Part shown: positions 16,060 to 24,833 of the stretch, in pieces
How the letters are laid out: the number at the start of each line of letters is the position of its first letter
Position numbering within the stretch: the stretch's first letter is position 1
NCBI RefSeq assembly: GCF_007830125.1
Contig: NZ_VLLG01000004.1
Location: 546,326-610,325, forward strand
Source: Chitinophaga japonensis
Lineage (GTDB): Bacteria; Bacteroidota; Bacteroidia; Chitinophagales; Chitinophagaceae
Direction of reading: 5' to 3'
DNA: 64,000 nt
Translations under genes and position numbers: made by a program
The notes under the pieces: generated by a model
The model's database searches: none
Told to the model about the DNA's origin: nothing
The model's input: the letters and a program-made list of their open reading frames with translations, nothing else

Positions 16060-17844
16060 ATGACTGATCCCAAACGACTCTTTGACTGTATCCCCTATCA
16101 TCTTGCACGAGCCCCATTGCCGGACATGCTGGCCGCTAAAGAACAGGGCGCATGGCGCAGCTACTCCACGCAGGAAGTAAAAGACATGACAGCGCACCTG
16201 AGCGCGGGACTGCTGCAGCGGGGCATCGGCGGCGGCGACGGCACGCCGGAGGGCCGCGACAAGATCGCCATCCTTTGCAAAAACCGGCCGGAATGGATCA
16301 TCCTGGACCTGGCGGTACAGCGGAGCGGCGCGGTGCTGGTGCCGGTATATCCCAACATCCACCTGCAGGAGCTGGCCTTTATCCTGCAGGATGCGCGGGT
16401 AAAGCTGGTGTTTGTGCATGACGGGGAGCTGTACGAAAAAGTGCAAAGCATCCGGGCGGAGCTGCCTGACCTGCAGGCCGTGTACACCTTTGACCTTGTG
16501 CCGGGCCTGCCACACTGGGGGCAACTGCTTTCCGAAGCGGACGATGCCGCCATTGCCGCTGCCGATGCGGTGGCCGCCGGCATCCGGCAGGAGGACCTGG
16601 TTACCATCATCTATACTTCCGGCACTACGGGCACGCCTAAAGGCGTGATGCTGTCGCATTACAACATCCTGTGCAACATACAGTCCTGCCTGCCCTGTTT
16701 CCCGCCGGGCAAACCGCTGCGGGCGCTGAGCTTCCTGCCGCTGAACCACATCTTTGAGCGGATGGTGACCTACCTGTACCTGTTCCGGGGCATTCCCGTA
16801 TACTATGCAGAAAGCCTGGACAGCATCGGCGCCAACCTGAAAGAAGTACGGCCGCACCTGTTCACCACGGTGCCGCGCCTGCTGGAAAAGGTGTATGAGC
16901 GCATTATGGAAAAGGGTGCGGAACAGCGGGGGCTGAAGCGACAACTATTCTTCTGGGCGCATGGGCTGGCCATGCGCTACGAGATCAACCGGCCGCTGTC
17001 ACCGGGCTACCGGCTGCAACTCGCACTGGCCAATGCGCTGGTGTTCCGCAAATGGCGACAGGGACTAGGTAACCGCGTAAAGTGCATCGTGACCGGCGGA
17101 GCCGCCTGCCAGGTGCGCCTGATCCGGATATTTACGGCTGCCGGCATTCCCATTATGGAAGGCTACGGGCTTACGGAAACCTCGCCGGTGATCAGCGTAA
17201 ACCGGTACGAGGTACAGGATCGTATGTTCGGCACCGTAGGGCCGCTGGTGAAGGATGTGCAGGTGCGCATTGCAGCGGATGGCGAGATCCTGTGCAAAGG
17301 CCCCAACATTATGATGGGCTATTACAAGCGCCCGGACCTGACAGCGGAAGTGATCACGGAAGAAGGCTGGTACCATACGGGCGATATCGGCACGATGGTA
17401 GACGGCAAATACCTGAAAATCACCGACCGTAAAAAGGAGATATTTAAAACCAGCGGCGGCAAATACGTGGCGCCCCTGCCGATTGAGAACAAGCTCAGGG
17501 AGTCCCCTTTTATAGAACAGGCGATGGTAACGGGCGCGGAACGGAAATTCGCCAGCGCCCTGATCGTACCGGCCTTTAAGGCGCTGCTGGGCTGGGCGCA
17601 AAAACAGGGCCTTGCAACCGGCGACCGGGCGGCGCTGCTGGAGCAGCCGGAGGTGCAGGCCCTGTACAAGGAGCTGGTGGACGAATGCAATACCCTGTTC
17701 AACCACGTGGAACAGGTAAAAAAATTTGCGCTGCTGCCGCAGGAATGGGGCGTAGACAGCGGGGAGCTGACGCCAAAGCTGAGCCTTAAAAGAAAGGAGA
17801 TCGAGCGCAAGTATGGCAGCGTGATAGCCGGCATGTATGCCTAA
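16060..17844 (+). CDS. Long-chain acyl-CoA ligase (AMP-forming)
   Basis: A 594-aa adenylate-forming enzyme. It has the P-loop YTSGTTGTPKG at residues 185-195, LPLNHIFERM, the adenine motif GYGLTETSPVIS and the hinge/A8 region YHTGDIGTMVDGKYLKITDRKKEIFKTSGGKYVAP. The layout matches bacterial long-chain fatty acyl-CoA synthetases of the FadD15/FAA1 type, which activate fatty acids to acyl-CoA in the cytoplasm or at the inner membrane. It stands alone in its transcription unit; the fatty-acyl genes near 57-61 kb are too far away to be linked by more than theme. Confidence 0.92.
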   Translation: MTDPKRLFDCIPYHLARAPLPDMLAAKEQGAWRSYSTQEVKDMTAHLSAGLLQRGIGGGDGTPEGRDKIAILCKNRPEWIILDLAVQRSGAVLVPVYPNIHLQELAFILQDARVKLVFVHDGELYEKVQSIRAELPDLQAVYTFDLVPGLPHWGQLLSEADDAAIAAADAVAAGIRQEDLVTIIYTSGTTGTPKGVMLSHYNILCNIQSCLPCFPPGKPLRALSFLPLNHIFERMVTYLYLFRGIPVYYAESLDSIGANLKEVRPHLFTTVPRLLEKVYERIMEKGAEQRGLKRQLFFWAHGLAMRYEINRPLSPGYRLQLALANALVFRKWRQGLGNRVKCIVTGGAACQVRLIRIFTAAGIPIMEGYGLTETSPVISVNRYEVQDRMFGTVGPLVKDVQVRIAADGEILCKGPNIMMGYYKRPDLTAEVITEEGWYHTGDIGTMVDGKYLKITDRKKEIFKTSGGKYVAPLPIENKLRESPFIEQAMVTGAERKFASALIVPAFKALLGWAQKQGLATGDRAALLEQPEVQALYKELVDECNTLFNHVEQVKKFALLPQEWGVDSGELTPKLSLKRKEIERKYGSVIAGMYA

Positions 17845-17850
17845 CGCACA

Positions 17851-17931
17851 TCATTCCGTTTTCAGGCTTTTCACCGGGTTCATGACGGATGCTTTCAGCG
17901 CCTGGTAGCTGACCGTTAACAGCGTGATCAA
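17851..17931 (-). pseudogene. C-terminal remnant of an FtsX/MacB-type ABC transporter permease
   Basis: On the minus strand the frame ending at the TGA at 17853-17851 reads LITLLTVSYQALKASVMNPV followed by KSLKTE. This is the end of the large ABC permeases common in Chitinophagaceae (family knowledge). Upstream of it the similarity stops and the dinB gene begins at 17957. The rest of the permease gene is missing, so this is a relic of a deletion or insertion. Confidence 0.6.
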
Positions 17932-17956
17932 CTTTCGGTACAGGGCCCGTCCGTAT

Positions 17957-19057
17957 TTAAAACAGCTCCAGTTGCGCTGCGTGTCCCGGCGGCGGCGGGG
18001 GCGGGTCATGGAAATTGGAGAGGCCCACGCCCAGCAGGCGAATCTTTTTATCTTCCGGGTCCGTGGCGGCCAGTAGCTGTTTGGCGGTGGCCCGGATAGT
18101 GGGCAGGTCGTTGAGCGGGTAGGGAAAGGACTGGTTGCGCGTGATCTGCCGGAAATCGCTGTACTTGATTTTGAGGGTGATGGTGCGTCCTTTCAGGCCG
18201 TATTTGAGCAGGCGCTCGTGCACTACCTGGCTGATCTTGTCCAGTTCCCCGTTCATTTCCTCCAGGGTGGTGAGGTCGTAGGGAAAGGTATCTTCCGCGC
18301 TGAGGGATTTGGTTTCGCGGTGCGGCTCCACGGGGCGCTCATCTATGCCGCGCACGATCCGGTAGTAGAAGCGGCCGGTTTTGCCGAAATGCTGCACCAG
18401 GTCTGCCTCCGACAGCTTCTTGAGATCGGCGCCGGTGAAGAGCCCCATGCGCTTCATCTTGTCTGCGGTGACCTTGCCCACGCCAAAGAACTTTTCCACG
18501 GGCAGCTTTTCCATGAAAGACTCCACGGCGGAGGGGCCGATAAAGGTAAGGCCGTCCGGTTTCTGCATGTCCGAAGCGATCTTGGCCACAAACTTGTTGA
18601 CGGACACGCCGGCGGAGGCGGTGAGCTGCAGCTCGTCACGGATAGCCTGCTTGATCAGTTTGGCGATCTCAATGGCGGAGCCGATGTTTTGTTTATCCGT
18701 CGTCACATCCAGGTAGGCTTCATCGAGGGAGAGCGGCTCAATAAGGTCTGTATAGCGGCGGAATATTTCGCGGATCTTACGGGAGGCTTCGCGGTAGGCG
18801 TCAAAGCGGGGGCGGATAAAGATGGCGTCCGGGCAGAGCTGCTGCGCTCTTTTGGAAGGCATGGCGGAACGGATACCGAATTTGCGGGCCTCATAGCTGG
18901 CCGTAGCCACTACCCCGCCGCGTCCTTCGGGACCACCGCCCACCACGATGGGCCTGCCCCGGTACTCCGGGTGGTCCCTTTGCTCTATGGAAGCGTAAAA
19001 GGCATCCATATCGATGTGGATGATCTTGCGAAGTGGCGTAGTCTGTTCTTTTTCCAT
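17957..19057 (-). CDS. dinB: DNA polymerase IV (Y family)
   Basis: A 366-aa translesion polymerase starting at the ATG at 19057 (MEKEQTTPLRK). It shows the catalytic IDMDAFYASIEQRD motif, YEARKFGIRSAM, and SLDEAYLDVT with the second acidic pair, followed by the helix-hairpin-helix thumb (LPVEKFFGVGKVTADKMKRMG) and little-finger domain. The C terminus ends QLELF, a clear beta-clamp binding peptide (QLxLF). It copies damaged DNA with low fidelity under stress. A TATATTTG promoter box lies 15 bases upstream of the start. Confidence 0.96.
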   Translation of the reverse strand: MEKEQTTPLRKIIHIDMDAFYASIEQRDHPEYRGRPIVVGGGPEGRGGVVATASYEARKFGIRSAMPSKRAQQLCPDAIFIRPRFDAYREASRKIREIFRRYTDLIEPLSLDEAYLDVTTDKQNIGSAIEIAKLIKQAIRDELQLTASAGVSVNKFVAKIASDMQKPDGLTFIGPSAVESFMEKLPVEKFFGVGKVTADKMKRMGLFTGADLKKLSEADLVQHFGKTGRFYYRIVRGIDERPVEPHRETKSLSAEDTFPYDLTTLEEMNGELDKISQVVHERLLKYGLKGRTITLKIKYSDFRQITRNQSFPYPLNDLPTIRATAKQLLAATDPEDKKIRLLGVGLSNFHDPPPPPPGHAAQLELF

Positions 19058-19072
19058 GCAAGCAGCGCTACG

Positions 19073-19080
19073 CAAATATA
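19073..19080 (-). promoter_or_regulatory. -7 promoter box (TATATTTG) of dinB
   Basis: An exact match to TAnnTTTG on the minus strand, 15 bases before the dinB start. No -33 TTTG is seen at the standard distance, which falls inside the end of the upstream fecR gene. Confidence 0.5.
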
Positions 19081-19097
19081 ACTAATGTGCGGAAGTG

Positions 19098-20210
19098 CTA
19101 CCGGTGCGTCTTCAGGACAATCGCGCCATCCGTATCGTAATAATAACCATATACTTCACCGTTACTCCGGAGCTTATCCAGGAAGATGTCAAGCGGCTCC
19201 TTTTTGCTGAGGATACCGGAGTATTTCAGTTGTCCCAGCTCTTTATTGTCCAGGCGGATGGCAACGCCGTACCAGCGCTCGGCCACGTTGCATACTTCGC
19301 GGAGGGATTGCTGGCGGAAGCGGTATTGGCCGCGGAGCCAGCCCAGCACCTGTTCGCTTTCAAAATCCGTTTCGCGCAGCAGGCCGCCGCTGTCCATGAT
19401 GGCCGCCCTGCAGGGCTTCAGTACTGCCTGGGCGCCCTTGCGGCCGGCGATGGCCACGGAGCCGGACACCAGGGAAAGCATGAAACGGTTCCCATAGGTG
19501 CTGATGTTAAAAGCGGTGCCCAGTACGGTGACATCCCCCTGCGGGGTGTGCACGATGAAGGGCCGCCCGGCATCGGGCGCTACGGAAAAGAAGGCCTCCC
19601 CTTCCACGTACACTTCCCGGCGGCGGCTATTGAAGGCAAAGGGAAAGCGCAGTGCGGAGCCGGCATTCATGTGCACCACCGTACCGTCTGCCAGGGTGAT
19701 GCTGTACAGGCGGGTGGCCGGTACCAGCAGGGTATTGTAGCGTGCCGGATCACCTGCTGTTTTCGCCGTAAAGCGGAGCATCTCGCTGTGGGTGCTGAGC
19801 AGGGCGTCTTTTACGGGGATGGTGCGGTTGGTATCACCCAGGCGAATGGCCTCGCCACCGGCTATTTGCAGGGTCACCTCCGGGGCGGGGGCCGTGCTGG
19901 CGTACAGTTGCTCCCCGCGGGAGGAGAAAAAGAAGAGGCTTGCGCCGGTGATCACAAATACCAGTAATGCCGCGGCGATGTTGCGCAGGCGCCGTACCCG
20001 GGCCGGCCCAAGGGCAGGCCGGGGCGAAGCGGCCTGCCTGTTGTCCGAAAATGGTTGCTGAGGGAACGTTTCCAGCATATCTTCCTGAAGCCTGCAGGCT
20101 TCAGGATGGGCGCGTAAAATCCGTTCTATGTGCCTGTCTTCCGTCCAGTTGGTATAACCTTCCAATTGCCGGAGCAGGAGTATTAAAAACTCGTCCAGGT
20201 CTAATTTCAT
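19098..20210 (-). CDS. FecR family anti-sigma factor (second copy)
   Basis: A 370-aa protein with a cytoplasmic N-terminal sigma-binding region, one transmembrane helix (IAAALLVFVITGASLFFF, about 87-104), a periplasmic FecR domain (ITLADGTVVHMNAGSALRFP to GTAFNISTY) and a C-terminal DUF4974 domain (YRFRQQSLREVCNVAERWYGVAI). FecR proteins receive a signal from a TonB receptor in the periplasm and control an ECF sigma factor. Here it follows another FecR gene but is separated from it by a terminator and 256 bases, and no receptor gene is nearby. The N terminus (MKLDLDEFLILLLRQLEGY) resembles the usual FecR start. Confidence 0.88.
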   Translation of the reverse strand: MKLDLDEFLILLLRQLEGYTNWTEDRHIERILRAHPEACRLQEDMLETFPQQPFSDNRQAASPRPALGPARVRRLRNIAAALLVFVITGASLFFFSSRGEQLYASTAPAPEVTLQIAGGEAIRLGDTNRTIPVKDALLSTHSEMLRFTAKTAGDPARYNTLLVPATRLYSITLADGTVVHMNAGSALRFPFAFNSRRREVYVEGEAFFSVAPDAGRPFIVHTPQGDVTVLGTAFNISTYGNRFMLSLVSGSVAIAGRKGAQAVLKPCRAAIMDSGGLLRETDFESEQVLGWLRGQYRFRQQSLREVCNVAERWYGVAIRLDNKELGQLKYSGILSKKEPLDIFLDKLRSNGEVYGYYYDTDGAIVLKTHR

Positions 20211-20396
20211 AAGATCATTTTTGGTGTTTTTCCTGTAATAGGGATTCCAAAAAGGATAATGGATAGTAATGCGGGGAGATGTGTGCTACCTACATAAATT
20301 CATTCCTTATACGGCGCAATTGCGCGTCATGTACTACCGGGTATCAATTTTTTTCCGGGAAGATCATATTAACATCATTATCGTCAGCCGGGACAT

Positions 20397-20423
20397 AAAA
20401 AAAAAGGCCGTTGGACAACGACC
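20397..20423 (-). terminator. Rho-independent terminator after the first fecR gene
   Basis: On the minus strand GGTCGTT-GTCC-AACGGCC forms a 7-base-pair stem (one G-T pair) followed by nine T. It ends the sigma-fecR transcript before the second fecR gene. Confidence 0.75.
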
Positions 20424-20466
20424 TACGAGAACACATTTATTGGTGAAAAATAAATCGATAAACATG

Positions 20467-21639
20467 CTAGCGTAAATGCAGCACTTCTTCTTTATCAAAA
20501 TAGTAGGAGATCTTCATGGTCTGGACCAGGTTATCCAGGAACACGGTCACGGGCTTGTTGCGGTCCATGACGCCTGCAAAGCGCTCGCCGCCCAGGCGGG
20601 GATTGTCTATCACCACGGTGATGCCGTACCAGCGGGGCAGCACGCTCATGATCTCATCCAGGGAGGCATCGGAGAAATAATATTTGCCCTGGCGCCAGGC
20701 CAGCACTTCGTCCGCATCATAGGGCTGCAACCGAATGCCCTTATCTACCTGGTACACCGCCTGTTTGCCCGGTTCTATCGTCACATTGCCCCCACCGGCC
20801 GTAAAGCGCACGGCGCCTTCCACCAGGGCCACTTTAACGGTGCCCGCATAGTAGGCGTTGATATTAAAGGCAGTGCCCAGCACCCGTACGGTACCATGGG
20901 CGGTATGCACCAGGAAAGGCTGCGCGGCATGCGGGGCCACTTTGAGGTAGGCTTCGCCGGTGATAGTGATCTCGCGGGCCTTTCCGGTGAACCTGAAGGG
21001 GAACTGCAAGGTCGTGGCGGAGTTGAGCCATACTTCCGTACCGTCTGACAAGGTGACCCGGTAATCCTTACCGATGGGCACCCGGAGACTGTTGAGGGCC
21101 GTGGCTTCCGCAGCGGAAGCGGTTTCGCCGGCGAGGGTGTAGGACAAGGATCTGTTGGCGTTCTTCAACCGGGCATTTTCCAGGAGGATGCTGTCCTTTG
21201 GTTGTGACAGGTTGATGAGCTGCCCGTTGGCCAGTTGCAGGGCGATATTCTTTTCATTGACGAGCTGATCGCCGGCGGCCTGCATGGGTTGACCCGGAGC
21301 GGGCGCGCTTTGGCGGCTGAATAAATACCAGCCTGCGGCTATGCAGCCCAGGAGGACAGCGGCTATGGCGGTACGCTTCCATCCTATATAGCGGCTGGGG
21401 CGTGCCGGCAGCCCCCGGGTAATGTCTTCCGCGGGCCGCCAGCCCAGGTGGTCATAACGGCTGAAGGCCGTTTGCACATCTTCATGCGGGAACTGCGCCA
21501 GGAAATCTTTCCAGGCTGCTTTGACGGCCGGGTCTTCGGTTATCAGTTGTTTGAGGCGATCGGCTTCTGCCTGACTGATATGGCCGGTGAGCCAGGAGGT
21601 CATTAATTCGTGTATATGACGCGGGTCACGCTTCATCAT
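20467..21639 (-). CDS. FecR family anti-sigma factor (first copy)
   Basis: A 390-aa protein with an N-terminal helical region (HELMTSWLTGHISQAEADRLKQLI), one transmembrane helix (TAIAAVLLGCIAAGWYLF, about 90-107), a FecR domain (VTLSDGTEVWLNSATTLQFP to GTAFNINAYY) and a C-terminal DUF4974 domain (YYFSDASLDEIMSVLPRWYGI). The gene starts 48 bases after the ECF sigma gene and is its natural partner. It should hold the sigma factor inactive until a signal comes from an outer-membrane transporter, which is not encoded nearby. Confidence 0.9.
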   Translation of the reverse strand: MMKRDPRHIHELMTSWLTGHISQAEADRLKQLITEDPAVKAAWKDFLAQFPHEDVQTAFSRYDHLGWRPAEDITRGLPARPSRYIGWKRTAIAAVLLGCIAAGWYLFSRQSAPAPGQPMQAAGDQLVNEKNIALQLANGQLINLSQPKDSILLENARLKNANRSLSYTLAGETASAAEATALNSLRVPIGKDYRVTLSDGTEVWLNSATTLQFPFRFTGKAREITITGEAYLKVAPHAAQPFLVHTAHGTVRVLGTAFNINAYYAGTVKVALVEGAVRFTAGGGNVTIEPGKQAVYQVDKGIRLQPYDADEVLAWRQGKYYFSDASLDEIMSVLPRWYGITVVIDNPRLGGERFAGVMDRNKPVTVFLDNLVQTMKISYYFDKEEVLHLR

Positions 21640-21687
21640 TGTGTAATACTGGTTTCCGTGGTGGCGTGTACTACCGGGAGGGCAGCT

Positions 21688-22284
21688 TTATCCTTTTTTA
21701 AGCTGGGCGCGCAGTATCCTGACGGCCCTTACGAGCTGGTTCTTTACGGTGTGCGGGCTTACGCCCATTTGTGCGGCGATCTCGTGGCGGCTTTTGCGGT
21801 GGATGTAGGAAAGCTCGAACACCCGTGCGGAGAGCGGCGGCACTTTGGCGATGGCCGCCTGCAGCGTATAGCTGAGCTGGCGCTGCCATTCCATGGCCTC
21901 CATGCGGTTTTCCGGCGGGCAACTGATATCCGGAGCGGGCATATCGTCTATTTTCTGCTGCTGTGACCTGCGCTGGCTGATGCGGTCCATGCAGCGGTTG
22001 TAGACGATGCGGTGGATGTAGTTTTTCATGAGCTCCCCTTCTCCCTTGTGGTAAGCGGGATCGATCCTGTTGAACAATTGTTTCTGCCAGAAGTCGATAA
22101 AAAAGTCCTGCACGAGGTCCTGTGCTTCCATTTCATCGTTCAACAGGGAAACGGCCACTACCATGAGGTATTTCCGGTACTTGGCGTAAAACTCCGCAAA
22201 GGCCTGTTCGCAACCGGCTTTCAACTGCTCGAGTAATATGCTGTCCTGTTTGATCACTGACATGGTGGTAGTTGGTTGATGCAT
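21688..22284 (-). CDS. ECF RNA polymerase sigma-70 factor
   Basis: A 198-aa ECF sigma factor of the Bacteroidota expansion type. Region 2 is seen in YRKYLMVVAVSLLNDEMEAQDLVQDFFIDFWQK (about 33-65) and region 4 in LSARVFELSYIHRKSRHEIAAQMGVSPHTVKNQLVRAVRIL near the C terminus. The start at 22284 (MHQPTTT) or the ATG at 22263 (MSVIKQD) are both possible. It is followed by fecR, the usual arrangement for surface-signalling control of a SusC-type receptor. The palindrome-like CCTAAAATTAGG at 22321 just upstream may include its -7 box (TAATTTTA on the minus strand). Confidence 0.92.
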   Translation of the reverse strand: MHQPTTTMSVIKQDSILLEQLKAGCEQAFAEFYAKYRKYLMVVAVSLLNDEMEAQDLVQDFFIDFWQKQLFNRIDPAYHKGEGELMKNYIHRIVYNRCMDRISQRRSQQQKIDDMPAPDISCPPENRMEAMEWQRQLSYTLQAAIAKVPPLSARVFELSYIHRKSRHEIAAQMGVSPHTVKNQLVRAVRILRAQLKKG

Positions 22285-22387
22285 GGAAAATCCTTCCTCT
22301 CAACAGGGTTTCAGAGGCGACCTAAAATTAGGCTGATTGCGGCGCATGAAATGTGAATTACTCGTTAACAGGCGTGTGAATCCCATG

Positions 22388-22972
22388 TTAATGGGAGGTA
22401 TGCGGCGGCAACGCCGCTTTTATGCGGCTCAATGTTTCGGGGGTGAGCGCCAGGCTGGATGCCACGTATTTGAGAGGCACCCGGTGGACCAGGCCCGGGT
22501 AATTTTTCAGGAAGGACTGGAAGCGTTCCTTTGCGGGCCGCATGACCGTGAGCCGGAAACGGCGCAGTACCTGCCGGTTATACCTCCGCACAAAATACTC
22601 CACCACCTGGCCGAATTCCGGGAAGCGGCGGCTCAGCTCCCACATCGTGTCCAGGCGGATGTATCCCAGTTCGGCGGTTTCCACCACATCCACATATCCC
22701 TTCCCGGGAGCCTGGTTGAACATGCCGGCTACGGAGGTGGCCGTCTCATTCTCGCGGATGAAACATACGGTAACCTCTTTGCGGCGCTGCATCCAGTACC
22801 CTCTCAGGATGCCTTTGATGACAAAGTACACGTGCTCGCAGGTGTGTCCCGGCCTTATCAGCTTATGGTGTTTCGGGAATTTTTCAATAATGATGCTTTC
22901 CATGAGAGCTTGTTTCAGTTCACCAGGAAGGGGGTGAATGGTTTCCAAAAAGTTAATGATCGCTTGGGGCAT
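22388..22972 (-). CDS. Crp/Fnr family transcriptional regulator
   Basis: A 194-aa protein with an N-terminal cyclic-nucleotide-binding-like beta roll (LIRPGHTCEHVYFVIKGILRGYW, about 38-60) and a short C-terminal helix-turn-helix (VPLKYVASSLALTPETLSRIKAAL). The arginine and glutamate of a true cAMP phosphate cassette are not obvious, as in most Bacteroidota homologues, so the ligand is unknown. It stands alone on the minus strand. A possible -7 box TATATTCG lies at 23005-23012. Confidence 0.88.
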   Translation of the reverse strand: MPQAIINFLETIHPLPGELKQALMESIIIEKFPKHHKLIRPGHTCEHVYFVIKGILRGYWMQRRKEVTVCFIRENETATSVAGMFNQAPGKGYVDVVETAELGYIRLDTMWELSRRFPEFGQVVEYFVRRYNRQVLRRFRLTVMRPAKERFQSFLKNYPGLVHRVPLKYVASSLALTPETLSRIKAALPPHTSH

Positions 22973-23096
22973 GATATGATAATTTGGGTTACATAAAAGG
23001 ATGCGAATATAGTAAATCCGGCATTCACCGGCATCTTACCAGGACCTCACCGGGAGATCTTCCCGGTTGCCGGGGGGAAAACGCCGGGAAAACACG

Positions 23097-23303
23097 CTAA
23101 GCGTTCAGGTGCTCCGATACTTCCGCTTCGGGCAGGCCGGTATATTCACAAAATTCTGCGATGGAGATAAATCCTTTCTGTTTTTTGCCGTACCAGCGGC
23201 GCACCTGTTGCAGGAGGCGGCGGGCGGACTGCGGGCTTCTACCCGTGAGGTTCTCAATATCCTTTGCATAAATGACCATGCGTTTGGGTAAGTTTTTCTT
23301 CAT
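23097..23303 (-). CDS. Conserved small protein, DNA-binding-like, unknown function
   Basis: A 68-aa basic protein (MKKNLPKRMVIYAKDIENLT...). It contains two short helical modules that look like helix-turn-helix elements: IENLTGRSPQSARRLLQQVR and FCEYTGLPEAEVSEHL. Related short proteins occur repeatedly in Bacteroidota genomes, without known function (from memory). It is divergent from the 229-aa unknown gene and may regulate it (inference). Confidence 0.65.
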   Translation of the reverse strand: MKKNLPKRMVIYAKDIENLTGRSPQSARRLLQQVRRWYGKKQKGFISIAEFCEYTGLPEAEVSEHLNA

Positions 23304-23450
23304 GTGATACAGTTTAGCTCAATGCTGACAAAAAGCGATCAAATGCGCTCAAAACGGCCGTGTGATTTTTTGGGTGTCACGGCGGTTGGTAGTATTGCAG
23401 TACCGGATCCGGCCATTGGTATTTCATCTTTCATTTTAAAAAACTGTTTT

Positions 23451-24140
23451 ATGGCAAAAGAAAAAAACACGGCATTAAGCAAGCGCATACTCACAGACCC
23501 CAGCTATGCGCGTACCCGGGAGAACATGGAAGAGTTCAGCCAGGCCGGCAAGGCGGGCAAGTTGCTGCGTGACTCGCTGCGGGCGCTGCTCAAATACGCC
23601 CAGGATGCCCGGATGTCCGGCCGCCTGAGCGGCGCGCTGTCCAGGGTGATCAAATCCGACACGGTGAACGACCGCGGCAAGCGGACCGTGACGGGGGGCG
23701 ACCTGCAACTGTTGCAAGGCTTCGAGTTCAACAAGGACGCCGCGCTGAGCGCCACTTTCCTGGCGCCTCACACCGCCAGCATTGACCGTGCTACCGGTGT
23801 GTGCCAGGTGGACATTGCGGCCTTTGTACCGGTAGTGATGATCGCGCCGCCGCTGAGCGCCACGCATTTCCAACTGGTGGCCGCCGCTTCGGAACTGGAC
23901 CTGGCTGCACGCACCTACGTTTCTGACTACACGCAGACGGCGGAACTGGTATACGGCGCGGATGAGCAGGCCGCCATCAACCTGAGCCTGGGCCTGCCGG
24001 CCAACAGCGCACATCCGCTGTTCCTGGTGCTGGGCATCAAGTTTTACCAGGAGGTGAACGGGAAGTTCTACCAGTTGTACGCTGACCAGTACAATGCTTC
24101 CGCCCTGGTAAAAATAGACCAGCCGGCGGCCGCCGAGTAA
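23451..24140 (+). CDS. Conserved Bacteroidota protein of unknown function
   Basis: A 229-aa protein started at the ATG at 23451 (MAKEKNTALSKRI); the frame upstream to 23304 crosses the divergent promoter region and is not supported. It has a basic helical N terminus (GKLLRDSLRALLKYAQDARMSGRLSGALSRVIKSD in two parts) and a beta-rich remainder (LQGFEFNKDAALSATFLAP, VDIAAFVPVVMI, LFLVLGIKFYQEVNGKFYQLY). No signal peptide and no enzyme motif was seen. Homologous proteins are widespread in Bacteroidota as hypothetical proteins (from memory). A strong terminator follows at 24187. Confidence 0.75.
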   Translation: MAKEKNTALSKRILTDPSYARTRENMEEFSQAGKAGKLLRDSLRALLKYAQDARMSGRLSGALSRVIKSDTVNDRGKRTVTGGDLQLLQGFEFNKDAALSATFLAPHTASIDRATGVCQVDIAAFVPVVMIAPPLSATHFQLVAAASELDLAARTYVSDYTQTAELVYGADEQAAINLSLGLPANSAHPLFLVLGIKFYQEVNGKFYQLYADQYNASALVKIDQPAAAE

Positions 24141-24186
24141 TCCATTACCTGTGTAACCCCATACCATGCAATGTTGGATAAGCGAT

Positions 24187-24217
24187 GCCTCTTCATTTTT
24201 ATGAAGGGGCTTTTTTT
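24187..24217 (+). terminator. Rho-independent terminator after the 229-aa gene
   Basis: GCCTCTTCAT-TTTT-ATGAAGGGGC forms a 10-base-pair stem (one T-G pair) followed by seven T. The convergent ATPase gene ends within the T tract. Confidence 0.85.
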
Positions 24218-24833
24218 ATATCCTTTTATCGCGGCTGGTATGGGGAAAGGCTACGAGGTTGAACATCTGGCGCATGCGGCTGCGGAGGCGGCTGCCATAG
24301 CGGGCCTCCATTTCCGCGCTGTCCAGGTTGGTGGTAGCGTGGGTGACCAGCCCCTGCTCCACAAGCAGCTCGTAGCGGTGCGCCAGTATTTTGAGCATGA
24401 CGTTATAGTTATTGCCGAAATAATTCACGTTGCTTTCGAAGCCCAGGTCATCGAAGCATACGGCGCGGGGGCAGCCGTAGCGGTAAAGAGAACGGTGAGC
24501 GTAGCGGTGGATGACATCGTAGCCTTCTGCCGCGAATTCCAGCTCTACCGCCGTGCAGGGTTTGATAGCGAACTGCAGGGCTTTATCGCAAAGGCTTTGA
24601 AACACGCGCATGATAGCGCTTTTGCCGCAGCCGACGGGGCCAGCCAGCAGGATGCCTTTATGGAGGCAGATCCCCTCTCCTTTCGCCACGGCTTCGTCCT
24701 GCAGGAACCAGCAGAGCAGCCGGCGCAGCACGGGGCTGTCTTCTTCCGCGATGTGAAAGGCCGGGCCATACAATTGCCGGCCGCGGCGGACGACCATTTT
24801 GAGCAGGCGGGGGTAGTCATAAGGGGTCTCCAT
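24216..24833 (-). CDS. DnaC-like AAA ATPase
   Basis: Started at the ATG at 24833 (METPYDYPRLL); an upstream ATG at 24884 in the same frame would give 222 aa and overlap the partner by 68 bases. The protein has a Walker A GPVGCGKS (about 65-72), Walker B AVCFDDLGFES and a sensor-1-like THATTNLDSAEMEARYG, plus an arginine-rich RLRSRMRQM at the end. This is the pattern of DnaC/IstB-type ATPases that load helicases or assist mobile-element functions. It overlaps the 3' end of the proline-rich gene and is surely co-translated with it. Its role is not known. Confidence 0.75.
   Translation of the reverse strand: METPYDYPRLLKMVVRRGRQLYGPAFHIAEEDSPVLRRLLCWFLQDEAVAKGEGICLHKGILLAGPVGCGKSAIMRVFQSLCDKALQFAIKPCTAVELEFAAEGYDVIHRYAHRSLYRYGCPRAVCFDDLGFESNVNYFGNNYNVMLKILAHRYELLVEQGLVTHATTNLDSAEMEARYGSRLRSRMRQMFNLVAFPHTSRDKRI

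Noticed and set aside
15757..16944. A 395-codon open frame on the minus strand
   Set aside because: It overlaps the acyl-CoA ligase and aminotransferase genes in other frames and has no recognisable features.
20314..20325. Perfect palindrome GCGCAATTGCGC
   Set aside because: Short and single; nothing links it to a regulator.
20269..20475. A 68-codon frame on the plus strand between the two FecR genes
   Set aside because: It runs through the terminator hairpin and has no features of a real protein.
5410..23424. A shared ATCCGGCCATTGGTA before two genes (5409 and 23407)
   Set aside because: A 15-base match between two places is expected a few times by chance in a 64-kb window, and no promoter spacing supports it.
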